DNA of 64,000 bases from Streptomyces fungicidicus (GCF_003665435.1 NZ_CP023408.1:186001-250000), one strand, 5' to 3'. Numbered from the stretch's first letter, positions 25,751-33,500 are shown. Program-made: numbers and translations. Notes: generated by a model from the sequence alone, not told the origin.

Positions 25751-27162
25751 CCACCGCGGAGTCCGCGCCGGAGCCGTCGCGCACGGGGGGCTTCGACCTC
25801 GGCGCACTGCTCGCCGAGCGCGGAGCCGAACGCTACGAGCTGCACACCCGGTACCTCAACCACCAGCTGCCGCGCATGCTGCGCACCATCGGCTTCGACA
25901 AGGTCTACGAGCGGGCCGAGGGCGCCCACTTCTGGGACGCCGACGGCAACGACCACCTGGACATGCTGGCCGGCTTCGGGGTGATGGGCCTGGGCCGCCA
26001 TCACCCCGTGGTCCGCAAGGCGCTGCACGACGTGCTGGACGCCTCCCTCGCCGACCTCACCCGCTTCGACTGCCAGCCGCTGCCCGGACTGCTCGCCGAG
26101 CGGCTGCTCGCGCACAGCCCCCACCTGGACCGGGTGTTCTTCGGCAACAGCGGCACGGAGGCGGTCGAGACCGCGCTGAAGTTCGCCCGGTACGCGACCG
26201 GCAGGCCGCGCGTGCTGTACTGCGCGCACGCCTTCCACGGGCTGACCACCGGCTCCCTTTCGGTCAACGGCGAGTCCGGTTTCCGGGACGGCTTCGCCCC
26301 GCTGCTGCCCGACACGGCCGTCCCGCTGGGGGACCTCGACGCCCTGGCGCGGGAGCTGCGCAGGGGGGACGTCGCCGCCCTGATCGTGGAGCCGATCCAG
26401 GGCAAGGGCGTGCACGAGGCCCCGCCCGGGTATCTGCGGGCCGCCCAGGAGCTGCTGCGGCGGCACAGGGCGCTGCTGATCGCCGACGAGGTGCAGACCG
26501 GGCTCGGCCGGACCGGCGACTTCTACGCCTACCAGCACGAGGAGGGGGTCGAACCGGACCTCGTCTGTGTCGCCAAGGCGCTCTCGGGCGGCTACGTCCC
26601 GGTGGGCGCGACCCTCGGCCGGGACTGGATCTTCAAGAAGGTCTACTCGTCGATGGACCGGGTGCTGGTCCACTCGGCCAGCTTCGGGGCCAACGCGCAG
26701 GCCATGGCCGCGGGTCTCGCGGTGCTGTCGGTCATGGAGGACGAGGGGATCGTCGCGCGGGTCCGGAGCACCGGCGGACTGCTGAGGACCCGGCTGGCCG
26801 CGCTCACCGAGAAGTACGAACTGCTCGCCGAGGTGCGCGGCCGGGGCCTGATGATCGGCATCGAGTTCGGCCGGCCCCGCTCCCTGAAGCTGCGGGGCCG
26901 CTGGGCCATGCTCCAGGCCGCGCGCAAGGGGCTCTTCGCGCAGATGGTGGTCGTCCCGCTGCTGCAGCGGCACCGGATCCTCACCCAGGTCTCCGGCGAC
27001 CACATGGAGGTCATCAAACTGATCCCGCCGCTCGTCATCGACGAGGGGGACGTGAACCGGTTCGTGGACGCCTTCACCGCGGTGATGGACGACGCCCATG
27101 ACGGCGGTCTGATGTGGGAGTTCGGCAGGACCCTGGTGAAGCAGGCGGTCGCCAACCGCTGA
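25747..27162 (+). CDS. hpnO: PLP-dependent aminotransferase HpnO
   Basis: The 471-aa class III aminotransferase shows FFGNSGTEAVETALKFAR (cofactor-phosphate loop), HAFHGLTTGSLS, LLIADEVQTGLGRTG (Asp contacting the pyridine nitrogen) and the PLP lysine in VCVAKALSGGYVPVG. In hopanoid operons this family forms aminobacteriohopanetriol from ribosylhopane-derived substrate. The ATG overlaps the dxs stop. It is the last enzyme gene of the operon; the regulator gene follows after 58 bp that include two dyad-like repeats. Confidence 0.93.
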   Translation: MTTAESAPEPSRTGGFDLGALLAERGAERYELHTRYLNHQLPRMLRTIGFDKVYERAEGAHFWDADGNDHLDMLAGFGVMGLGRHHPVVRKALHDVLDASLADLTRFDCQPLPGLLAERLLAHSPHLDRVFFGNSGTEAVETALKFARYATGRPRVLYCAHAFHGLTTGSLSVNGESGFRDGFAPLLPDTAVPLGDLDALARELRRGDVAALIVEPIQGKGVHEAPPGYLRAAQELLRRHRALLIADEVQTGLGRTGDFYAYQHEEGVEPDLVCVAKALSGGYVPVGATLGRDWIFKKVYSSMDRVLVHSASFGANAQAMAAGLAVLSVMEDEGIVARVRSTGGLLRTRLAALTEKYELLAEVRGRGLMIGIEFGRPRSLKLRGRWAMLQAARKGLFAQMVVVPLLQRHRILTQVSGDHMEVIKLIPPLVIDEGDVNRFVDAFTAVMDDAHDGGLMWEFGRTLVKQAVANR

Positions 27163-27180
27163 TCCGGGGGCTTCGCGGGT

Positions 27181-27215
27181 TTGCCTCACAGGCAAGGAAA
27201 TTGCCTGTGGGGTAA
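27181..27215 (+). promoter_or_regulatory. Tandem dyads, likely autoregulatory operator of the XRE gene
   Basis: TTGCCTCACAGGCAA (27181-27195) is an inverted repeat with 6-bp arms and a 3-nt centre. Five bases later TTGCCTGTGGGGTAA (27201-27215) repeats the same outline. The pair ends 5 bp before the GTG of the XRE/cupin gene. The reverse complement of the second copy contains CCACAGGCA, which recurs at 28882-28890 upstream of the phosphatase gene. Confidence 0.6.
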
Positions 27216-27220
27216 ATCCG

Positions 27221-27859
27221 GTGCTGAATGGAGGCATGCACTCCTCCGAGGCCGGGCCGCCGGCCGCACCGGGCGACGCGCTCCCGGCGGTCGCGCCGCA
27301 ACTGCGCGCCCTGCGGCGGCGGGCCTCCCTGACGCTGGAGGCCGCGGCCCGCGACGCCGGGCTCTCGCCCGCCCATCTCTCCCGGCTGGAGACAGGTCAG
27401 CGCCAGCCCTCGCTGCCGACGCTGCTCTCCCTCGCCCGCACCTACGGTACGACGGTGTCCGAGCTGCTGGGCGAGTCGGGTGCCGACCGGGACGCGGTGG
27501 TGCGCGCCGCGGACATGGAGTCCACGGCGGCGGGTGGCTGGACGTACTGGCAGGCCGGCGCCGCGGGGCGCGGCATGCAGGCCCTGCGCGTCCGTGTGCC
27601 GCACGGCTCCCAGGGCGACATCGTGCGCGTCCACCCCGGCGAGGAGTGGCTGTACGTCCTCAAGGGGCGGCTGCGGCTGCGCCTCGGGGAAACCCTGCAC
27701 CGCCTCGCCCCGGGGGACAGCGCGCACTTCGACTCGCTGACCCCGCACCGTATCGAAGCTCAGGACCCCGACGGGGTCGAGCTGCTGTTCGTCCACACCC
27801 TTCTGCAGAGCCCCACGGCCACCCTGTGCCTGGGCCCGACCCACGGAGACGCGACATGA
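27221..27859 (+). CDS. XRE-family transcriptional regulator with C-terminal cupin
   Basis: A 212-aa (or 207-aa) regulator. Residues about 27-85 form the helix-turn-helix LRRRASLTLEAAARDAGLSP...LSRLETGQRQPSLPTLL; residues about 115-205 form a small cupin (RVHPGEEWLYVLKGRLRLRL, LAPGDSAHFDSLTPHRI), the usual ligand-sensing part of this group. GTG 27221 follows the dyads; ATG 27236 sits only one base after a GGAGG and is less likely. It overlaps a small membrane-peptide gene by 4 bp. It probably represses itself and perhaps the nearby phosphatase gene; control of the hopanoid operon is not supported by a matching site there. Confidence 0.92.
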   Translation: MLNGGMHSSEAGPPAAPGDALPAVAPQLRALRRRASLTLEAAARDAGLSPAHLSRLETGQRQPSLPTLLSLARTYGTTVSELLGESGADRDAVVRAADMESTAAGGWTYWQAGAAGRGMQALRVRVPHGSQGDIVRVHPGEEWLYVLKGRLRLRLGETLHRLAPGDSAHFDSLTPHRIEAQDPDGVELLFVHTLLQSPTATLCLGPTHGDAT

Positions 27860-27984
27860 GCGGTAGAGACATGGAGGAGAAGCTCCCCCGGGCCCTGTGG
27901 GTGAGGCTGTTCATCTACGTGGTGGTGGGGCACCTCTTCGCGGCCTTCATCTACTTCCTCTTCGAGGTGGCGCCGAAGAAGTAG
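27856..27984 (+). CDS. Small membrane protein (DUF6126-like), 42 aa
   Basis: The frame starts MSGRDMEEKLPRALWVRLFI and continues YVVVGHLFAAFIYFLFEVAPKK. A charged N-terminus is followed by one hydrophobic helix of about 22 residues and a short lysine tail, a single-pass membrane peptide. Its ATG overlaps the XRE stop (ATGA), so both are made together. I recall peptides named DUF6126 paired with XRE/cupin regulators in Streptomyces. A sensor, anchor or toxin-like role for the peptide is possible but not shown. Confidence 0.7.
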   Translation: MSGRDMEEKLPRALWVRLFIYVVVGHLFAAFIYFLFEVAPKK

Positions 27985-27993
27985 GCCCCCGCC

Positions 27994-28791
27994 TCAGTCG
28001 AGCAGGCGCTCGCGCAGCCGCTCCCGGGCCCCGGGGGTGAGCCCGAGCGCCCGCTCCAGGTACGGCTCCACACCGCCCCAGGTCTCCTCGACGGTCTCGA
28101 ACGCGGCGGCAAGATACTCCGCGCGCGCGTCGAACAGGGGGCTGAGCAACTCCATCACCTCGGCGGAGTAGGCCGAGGCGGAGGAGCCGTTGCGGTGCAC
28201 CTTGTACCGGCGGTGCTTGGCGTTGGACTTCAGGTAGTCGTCGACGATGGCGTCCCGCTCGACGCCCAGCGCGAGCAGGGTCACCGCGATCGACAGCCCC
28301 GCCCGGTCCTTGCCGGCCGCGCAGTGCATCAGCGCGGGGACGCTGTCCTCGGCGAGCGAGCGCAGCACCCGGGAGTGCTCGCCGGTGCGCTCGGTGATGA
28401 TCAGCCGGTAGGAGCGGATCATGCGGTCCGCGCCCTTGCCGTCGTCGAGGACGGAGCGCAGCTGCTCCAGGTCGCCGTCGCGGACCATCTTCCAGAACTC
28501 GGCGCCGTCCGCCGGGTCGCTGAGCGGCAGGTTCACGTTCCGCACGCCCGGCAGCGCGACGTCCGGGCCCTCCAGCTTCTGGTCGGCGGCGTTGCGGAAG
28601 TCGAAGACCGTGTGCAGTCCGAGCGCGGACAGGAAGGCGGCGTCCTCCGCCGTCGCGTGCGCGAGATGGCCGCTGCGGAACAGTACGCCCTGCCGCACCC
28701 GCCGGCCGTCCACGGTCGGCAGTCCGCCCACGTCGCGGAAGTTGCGTACTCCGGCCAGCTCGGGTTCGGTCGACGGCACCTGCTGCGTCAC
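27994..28791 (-). CDS. Tyrosine-protein phosphatase (Y_phosphatase3 family)
   Basis: The 265-aa protein has the P-loop signature HCAAGKDRAG (HCx5R) at about residue 157, preceded by LAGVRNFRDVGGLPTVDGRR, the family's conserved N-terminal block. The lysine-aspartate inside the P-loop is typical of the PtpB/lipid-phosphatase-like subgroup, which may act on phosphoproteins or phosphoinositides. The GTG at 28791 has GAGGAG upstream. It converges with the 42-aa membrane-peptide gene (9 bp apart) and is divergent from the alpha-galactosidase gene; its upstream region shares CCACAGGCA with the XRE operator. Confidence 0.92.
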   Translation of the reverse strand: MTQQVPSTEPELAGVRNFRDVGGLPTVDGRRVRQGVLFRSGHLAHATAEDAAFLSALGLHTVFDFRNAADQKLEGPDVALPGVRNVNLPLSDPADGAEFWKMVRDGDLEQLRSVLDDGKGADRMIRSYRLIITERTGEHSRVLRSLAEDSVPALMHCAAGKDRAGLSIAVTLLALGVERDAIVDDYLKSNAKHRRYKVHRNGSSASAYSAEVMELLSPLFDARAEYLAAAFETVEETWGGVEPYLERALGLTPGARERLRERLLD

Positions 28792-28881
28792 GAAGGGCTC
28801 CTCCCTCTCGGCGCCGCCGGCGGGGCTCGCCGTCGGGCACCACTCGACGATACGACATGCCTGCCTGGGGCAATGAGTTGT

Positions 28882-28890
28882 CCACAGGCA
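28882..28890. promoter_or_regulatory. Second copy of the XRE operator half-site
   Basis: CCACAGGCA here, inside TTGTCCACAGGCATT (28878-28892), matches the reverse complement of the second XRE operator copy. It lies about 90 bp upstream of the phosphatase start. A related TGCCTGGGGCAA lies just beside it (28863-28874). This suggests the XRE regulator also binds here. Confidence 0.35.
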
Positions 28891-28927
28891 TTGCCCGGCG
28901 GCCCCCGTGCCCCCGATGATGTTGGTG

Positions 28928-28953
28928 TCTGATCACATCTGTTCGGGTCTGTT
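28928..28953 (+). promoter_or_regulatory. Three TCTGWT direct repeats before the alpha-galactosidase gene
   Basis: TCTGAT (28928), TCTGTT (28938) and TCTGTT (28948) are spaced exactly 10 bp apart, one helical turn, ending at the GGAGG of the alpha-galactosidase gene. Phased direct repeats of this sort fit a DeoR- or other sugar-regulator site. No regulator gene adjoins. Confidence 0.4.
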
Positions 28954-28962
28954 GGAGGTTCG

Positions 28963-31047
28963 GTGGCGCAGGTCTGCCAAGACGGTCGTACGTGGCTTCT
29001 GTCGGGGCCGCACAGCAGTTACGCGCTGCATCTGACGGACCGCGACGAGCTGGTGCATCTGCACTGGGGCCCCCGGATCGAGCCGGCCGACGCGGAGGCG
29101 CTGGCCGCCCGCCCGCTGCCGGACGACTGGCCCTTCGAGTCCCGGCTGGACGGACGCGAGGAGTACCCGGTCGAGGGAGGCCCCCGTTTCGCGCGGCCCG
29201 CCCTGTCCGTGCGCTCGCCCGGACGGCGCGGCACCGAGTGGACCTTCGGCGGACACGAGGAGACGGACGACGGCGAACTCCGCCTCCGCTTCCTCGACGG
29301 CCCGCTCACGGTGACCCTGCACTACCGGATGCGCGACGACGTGATCGAACGCTGGGTGACCCTGCACAACCGGGGACCGGCCGTCGAGCTGCTGCGCGCC
29401 GACTCCGCGGCCTGGACCCTGCCCGACCGCGACCACTGGCGGCTGTCCCAGCTGCACGGCCGCTGGGCCGCGGAGTCCCGGCTGACCCGCTCCCCGCTCA
29501 CCTACGGCGAGAAGGTCATCGGCAGCCGGCGAGGTCACACCGGCCACCAGCACCTGCCGTGGGTCGCGCTCGACACCGACGCGACCGAGGAGCGCGGCGA
29601 GGTCTACGCCTGCGCCCTCGGCTGGTCCGGCTCCTGGCGCGTCTCGGTGGCCCAACTCCCCGACGCGCGCGTGCAGATCACCGGCGGCGCGGGCCACGAC
29701 GACTCCGGCCTGCTGATGCTGGACACGGACGGGACGTACGTCACACCGGTCTTCGCCGGCCTGTGGAGCGACGGCGGCTTCGGCGGCGCAAGCCGCGCCT
29801 GGCACGCCTACCAGCGCGCCCATGTCGTCCCGGACGCCGGCCGGGACCGGCCCGTGCTGTTCAACTCCTGGGAGGCCACCGGCTTCGACATCTCGGAGGA
29901 GCAGCAGCGGGCGCTCGCGGCGCGCGCCGCCGGGATGGGCGTCGAGCTGTTCGTGGTCGACGACGGCTGGTTCGGGGCGCGTACGAGCGACCGGGCCGGG
30001 CTCGGCGACTGGACGCCCAACCCCGACCGCTTCCCCGGCGGCCTGAAGCCCCTCGCCGACCATGTGCGCGGGCTCGGGATGCGGTTCGGCATCTGGGTCG
30101 AGCCGGAGATGGTCAACCCGGACAGCGACCTGTACCGGGCGCACCCCGACTGGGTGCAGTTCCAGCCGGGACGCCGGCGCACGGAGTTCCGCAACCAGCT
30201 CGTCCTCAACCTCGCGCGCGACGACGTCCGGGAGTACCTCTGGGAGCGGCTCGACGCGCTGCTCTCCGAGACTCCGGTCGACTATGTGAAGTGGGACTTC
30301 AACCGCTGCTTCACCGACGCCGGCTGGCCGGACGACCCCTATCCGCAACGGCTGTGGACCGATCACGTGCGGGGCCTGTACGCCCTGCTGGACCGGCTCA
30401 GGGCCGCCCATCCGGGCGTGGCCTTCGAGTCCTGCTCGGGCGGCGGCGGCCGGATCGACCTGGGCGTCCTCTCCCGCACCGACCAGGTATGGACCTCGGA
30501 CAACACCGATCCGCTCGACCGCCTCGCCATCCAGCACGGCTTCAGCCAGCTCCACCCGGCCCGGGTCATGGCCGCCTGGGTCACCGACAGCCCGAACGCG
30601 ATGCTGAACGGACGGGTCAGCTCGCTGCGTTTCCGTTTCGTCAGCGCGATGGCCGGGGTGCTCGGCGTCGGCGGTGACCTCACACGGTGGACCGGGCAGG
30701 AGCTCGAGGAGGCGCGCGAGTGGGTCGCGCTCTACAAGGAGATCCGGCCGGTTGTCCAGCGCGGTGACCTGTACCGGCTGCGCCCCCCGGCGGGAGGCCT
30801 CAGCGCGGTGCAGTACGTCCTCGGCGACGAGACCGTGGTCCTGGCCTGGCTCCAGGCGCAGCACTACGGGGAACCCGTCCCGGCACTCCGGCTGCACGGC
30901 GTCGACCCGAACGCCTCGTACGAATGCCTTGAAACGGGTGAAAAGCACCGTGGCGCCGTACTGCGGCACCACGGGCTACACACCGGGCTGCGGGGCGACC
31001 TGGATGCGGCGGTCTTCCGGTTCCGGCGCCTGGGATCTGGCGATTGA
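28963..31047 (+). CDS. Alpha-galactosidase, GH36 family
   Basis: A 694-aa protein with the GH36 layout: an N-terminal beta-supersandwich (about 1-270), a (beta/alpha)8 catalytic domain and a C-terminal beta domain. The nucleophile is the Asp in VDYVKWDFNRC; the acid/base Asp is in VWTSDNTDPLDRL after FESCSGGGGRIDLG. LFVVDDGWFGARTSD is also diagnostic. No signal peptide is seen, so it probably acts on imported melibiose- or raffinose-like sugars. TTGGAGG precedes the GTG. No transporter is adjacent. Confidence 0.95.
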   Translation: MAQVCQDGRTWLLSGPHSSYALHLTDRDELVHLHWGPRIEPADAEALAARPLPDDWPFESRLDGREEYPVEGGPRFARPALSVRSPGRRGTEWTFGGHEETDDGELRLRFLDGPLTVTLHYRMRDDVIERWVTLHNRGPAVELLRADSAAWTLPDRDHWRLSQLHGRWAAESRLTRSPLTYGEKVIGSRRGHTGHQHLPWVALDTDATEERGEVYACALGWSGSWRVSVAQLPDARVQITGGAGHDDSGLLMLDTDGTYVTPVFAGLWSDGGFGGASRAWHAYQRAHVVPDAGRDRPVLFNSWEATGFDISEEQQRALAARAAGMGVELFVVDDGWFGARTSDRAGLGDWTPNPDRFPGGLKPLADHVRGLGMRFGIWVEPEMVNPDSDLYRAHPDWVQFQPGRRRTEFRNQLVLNLARDDVREYLWERLDALLSETPVDYVKWDFNRCFTDAGWPDDPYPQRLWTDHVRGLYALLDRLRAAHPGVAFESCSGGGGRIDLGVLSRTDQVWTSDNTDPLDRLAIQHGFSQLHPARVMAAWVTDSPNAMLNGRVSSLRFRFVSAMAGVLGVGGDLTRWTGQELEEAREWVALYKEIRPVVQRGDLYRLRPPAGGLSAVQYVLGDETVVLAWLQAQHYGEPVPALRLHGVDPNASYECLETGEKHRGAVLRHHGLHTGLRGDLDAAVFRFRRLGSGD

Positions 31048-31079
31048 GGCGTTCTGTCCGATTGGGGTGATTTGCCATA

Positions 31080-31118
31080 ACGCGCCCCGAAAGAAGGGAG
31101 GATGGGAAAGGGGCGCGT
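31080..31118. terminator. Inverted repeat after the alpha-galactosidase gene
   Basis: ACGCGCCCC (31080-31088) and GGGGCGCGT (31110-31118) are perfect complements around a 21-nt purine-rich loop, 33 bp after the stop. It may end the alpha-galactosidase transcript; the large loop makes this less certain than the other hairpins. Confidence 0.4.
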
Positions 31119-31193
31119 GAGCATCGTCATATCGGTGACGATGTGTTGTCGCCATGCTCACGTAATTCCGTGAAAAGGCAAGGGAATTCACGG
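31117..31193. repeat. Nested inverted repeats upstream of the riboswitch
   Basis: GTGAGCAT (31117-31124) pairs with ATGCTCAC (31154-31161). Inside it CATCGTCA (31122-31129) pairs with TGACGATG (31136-31143). Directly after, CCGTGAA (31168-31174) pairs with TTCACGG (31187-31193). The block is less GC-rich than its surroundings and lies about 85 bp before the putative promoter of the peptidase gene. It could be a regulator-binding region or a structured 3' end. Confidence 0.45.
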
Positions 31194-31277
31194 CGCGATC
31201 CCTGTGCGGATTGACGCTCGGTGACGCCCTTTCCTCCTTTGGATCACGGAAAAGCGCGTTCGGGGTGAACCTCGCGC

Positions 31278-31307
31278 TTGTCCCTTCCCGTCCGGGTCGC
31301 TTACGTT
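31278..31307 (+). promoter_or_regulatory. Candidate promoter of the riboswitch-peptidase unit
   Basis: TTGTCC (31278-31283) and TACGTT (31302-31307) are 18 bp apart, about 10-15 bp before the riboswitch begins. This spacing puts the transcript start at the 5' side of the aptamer. Confidence 0.45.
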
Positions 31308-31319
31308 CGCCACCGATCC

Positions 31320-31508
31320 GGACGGACGCCTAATCCTGCCGCCGCCCGGAGCCCGCACCCACTGACTGACCCGTGTACGGCAGGAGCGGGGGACCCACAG
31401 GTACGACTGCCTGTTCCGGTTCCCGGAACGGCTTGGGGTTAAGCCGCGTGAAAACGCGGCCGGGCATCTCCAGTCCGAACCCGACAGCTCACCTCGCAGG
31501 CGCCGGAG
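31320..31508 (+). ncRNA. c-di-AMP riboswitch (ydaO/yuaA type)
   Basis: The conserved ydaO blocks appear in order. GCCTAATCCTGCC opens the aptamer, GGCAGGAGCGGGGGACCCA follows, then CTTGGGGTTAAGCC, GCCGGGCATCTC, and GTCCGAACCCGACAGCTCA with CCTCGCAGGCG at the 3' side, where AGGC can pair back with GCCT to close P1. In actinobacteria this class sits before cell-wall hydrolase genes and usually turns them off when c-di-AMP is high. Here it ends 12 bp before the ATG of a LysM-M23 peptidase, overlapping its ribosome-site region, so control could act on transcription or translation. End points are approximate. Confidence 0.92.
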
Positions 31509-31519
31509 AGGAATTCACC

Positions 31520-32449
31520 ATGCCCGCGAAGGGTAAGCACCGCCGTACCACGGCCCAGCGTCTGACCCGTTCCATCGCCGTCGCCGGAACCGGTGGCGCC
31601 GTACTCGCCCTGCCGCTTCTCGGCGCCACCGGCGCGCACGCCGCCACGCCGCAGACCGCCCCCGGAAAGACCGTCCAGTCCCTTTCCGCCGCCGGCCAGT
31701 CGGCCGCCGCCGAGAAGGGCGACGACGCCCGCACGTACACCGTGAAGGCGGGCGACTACCTCGCGAAGATCGCCGAGGCCGAGCACGTCGACGGCGGCTG
31801 GAAGAAGCTCTACGCGGACAACCGCGATGCCGTCGGGTCCGACCCGTCGCTCATCCACCCCGGCCTGAAGCTCTCCCTCGAGGGCAAGGCCGCCGCGAGC
31901 ACCCCGAAGAAGTCGTCCACCCCGAAGGCCCCCGAGGCCGCCGCGGAGAAGAAGGCCGAGAAGCCCGCCGCGCAGCCGTCGGAGCAGTCCGCCTCGGACA
32001 CCTCCGCCCAGTCCACGAGCACCGACCAGGCCGCGAGCACCTCCGGTTACACCTCCCCGGTGCCCGGCGGCGGCCTCGGCACCGCCTACAAGGTGGCCGG
32101 CAGCATGTGGTCCAGCGGCTACCACACCGGTGTCGACTTCGCCGTCCCGACCGGCACCTCCCTGAAGGCCGTCGGCGCGGGCACCGTCGTCTCCGCCGGC
32201 TACGGCGGCGCGTACGGCAACCAGGTCGTCATCAAGCTCAATGACGGCTACTACGCCCAGTACGCCCACCTGTCCTCGCTGTCCGTCTCGGCCGGCCAGA
32301 CCGTCACCGCCGGCCAGCAGGTCGGCCTCTCCGGCGCGACCGGCAACGTGACCGGCCCGCACCTGCACTTCGAGATCCGCACCACCCCGGACTACGGCTC
32401 GGACGTGGACCCGGTCTCCTACCTTCGTGGCAAGGGCGTCTCGATCTGA
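31520..32449 (+). CDS. Secreted LysM and M23 peptidoglycan endopeptidase
   Basis: A 309-aa exported protein. The signal peptide runs from MPAKGKHRRTTAQRLTRSI through a hydrophobic core to GAHA-AT (about residue 41). A LysM domain follows (RTYTVKAGDYLAKIAEAEHV, about 73-122), then an Ala/Lys/Ser linker, then the LytM/M23 domain with zinc ligands in YHTGVDFAVP (HxxxD) and GPHLHFEIR (HxH). It cleaves peptidoglycan cross-links at the cell surface. GAGAGGAATTCACC precedes the ATG. Expression is placed under a c-di-AMP riboswitch. A 17-bp-stem terminator follows. Confidence 0.95.
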   Translation: MPAKGKHRRTTAQRLTRSIAVAGTGGAVLALPLLGATGAHAATPQTAPGKTVQSLSAAGQSAAAEKGDDARTYTVKAGDYLAKIAEAEHVDGGWKKLYADNRDAVGSDPSLIHPGLKLSLEGKAAASTPKKSSTPKAPEAAAEKKAEKPAAQPSEQSASDTSAQSTSTDQAASTSGYTSPVPGGGLGTAYKVAGSMWSSGYHTGVDFAVPTGTSLKAVGAGTVVSAGYGGAYGNQVVIKLNDGYYAQYAHLSSLSVSAGQTVTAGQQVGLSGATGNVTGPHLHFEIRTTPDYGSDVDPVSYLRGKGVSI

Positions 32450-32477
32450 CCCCCTGCGACACCCTTCCTGACACGCG

Positions 32478-32518
32478 CGCCGGTGGCCGGCCCCGATCCA
32501 CGGGGCCGGCCACCGGCG
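32478..32518 (+). terminator. Strong hairpin terminator after the M23 gene
   Basis: A 17-bp perfect stem: CGCCGGTGGCCGGCCCC (32478-32494) pairs with GGGGCCGGCCACCGGCG (32502-32518) around a 7-nt loop, 29 bp after the stop. No U-tract. Confidence 0.85.
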
Positions 32519-32611
32519 TATTCCGGAGTTGGCCAACATTTTGAGGGTGTCTTATCTCACCGCACGTCAACCCCTCCTTACGGTCGCGTAGGTCACATTG
32601 GAAGGTGAATC

Positions 32612-32644
32612 ATGTGCAGCTGTGGCAGACGATTCGAAGAGTGA
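32612..32644 (+). CDS. Possible 10-aa leader peptide MCSCGRRFEE
   Basis: The ATG at 32612 is ideally placed after GGAAGG, whereas the downstream hydrolase GTG (32622) is 16 nt from that site. The frame MCSCGRRFEE stops at 32644 inside the hydrolase gene in another frame. Two early Cys codons recall cysteine-sensing leaders, but the hydrolase is not a sulfur gene. It may be accidental. Confidence 0.2.
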   Translation: MCSCGRRFEE

Positions 32645-33440
32645 CAGCAGAGCAGTGATCGGGTCGTACGTGGCGGTGGGGGACAGCTTCACCGAAGGCG
32701 TCGGCGACCCCGGCCCCGACGGGGCGTTCGTCGGCTGGGCCGACCGGTTCGCCGTACTTCTCGCCGACCGCCGCCCCGAAGGGGACTTCGCGTACACCAA
32801 CCTCGCCGTGCGCGGAAAGCTGCTGGACCAGATCGTGGCCCACCAGCTGCCCCGCGCCGTCCAGCTCGCCCCCGACCTGGTCACGTTCTGCGCGGGCGGC
32901 AACGACATCATCCGTCCCGGAACCGACCCGGACGAGGTGGCCGAGCGCTTCGAGCGGGCGGTCGCCGCGCTCACCGCCGTGTCCGGCACCGTCATGGTGA
33001 CCACGGGGTTCGACACCCGCGGCGTGCCCCTGCTGAAGCACCTGCGCGGCAAGATCGCGACGTACAACGGGCATGTGCGGGCCGTCGCCGACCGCTACGG
33101 CTGCCCCGTGCTCGACCTGTGGTCCCTCAGGAGCGTCCAGGACCGCAGGGCCTGGGACGCCGACCGGCTGCACCTGTCGCCGGAGGGACACACCCGCGTC
33201 GCGCTGCGGGCGGGGCAGCTCCTCGGCATGGAGATCCCCGCCGACCCGGAACAGCCGTGGCCGCCCCTGCCGCCCCGCGGCGCCTTCGACGTCCGGCGGG
33301 ACGACGTCCAGTGGGCGCGCGAGTACCTGGTGCCGTGGATCGGCCGCCGGCTACGCGGGCAGTCCTCGGGCGACCACGTGCGGGCGAAGGGGACGCTCTC
33401 GCCCGACGACATCAAGGTACGGATCGCCACGGTGGCCTGA
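32622..33440 (+). CDS. SGNH/GDSL-type esterase
   Basis: A 272-aa (from GTG 32622) SGNH hydrolase without a signal peptide. Block I is VAVGDSFTEGVGDPG (nucleophile Ser), block II the glycine in LAVRGKLLDQ, block III FCAGGNDII (Asn) and block V WDADRLHLSPEGH (Asp and His). Such enzymes hydrolyse acyl esters; this cytoplasmic subgroup is widespread in Streptomyces with no fixed substrate. Start choice is uncertain: TTG 32598 and GTG 32655 are in frame, and the best ribosome site serves a competing short frame. Confidence 0.88.
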   Translation: MADDSKSDSRAVIGSYVAVGDSFTEGVGDPGPDGAFVGWADRFAVLLADRRPEGDFAYTNLAVRGKLLDQIVAHQLPRAVQLAPDLVTFCAGGNDIIRPGTDPDEVAERFERAVAALTAVSGTVMVTTGFDTRGVPLLKHLRGKIATYNGHVRAVADRYGCPVLDLWSLRSVQDRRAWDADRLHLSPEGHTRVALRAGQLLGMEIPADPEQPWPPLPPRGAFDVRRDDVQWAREYLVPWIGRRLRGQSSGDHVRAKGTLSPDDIKVRIATVA

Positions 33441-33500
33441 GCGCCGGGTACCGCCGCACGCACATAATGGAATGTCTGACCGACTCCACCTGGAGGCACC

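Noticed and set aside
24040..27162. 1040-codon plus-strand frame that looks like a large fusion
   Set aside because: Its first half is dxs read out of frame (Arg-rich nonsense); only the part from 25747 is the real aminotransferase, with a normal ATGA overlap.
25000..27237. 745-codon minus-strand open frame opposite dxs and hpnO
   Set aside because: It is a shadow frame crossing two well-supported genes, with no recognisable motif.
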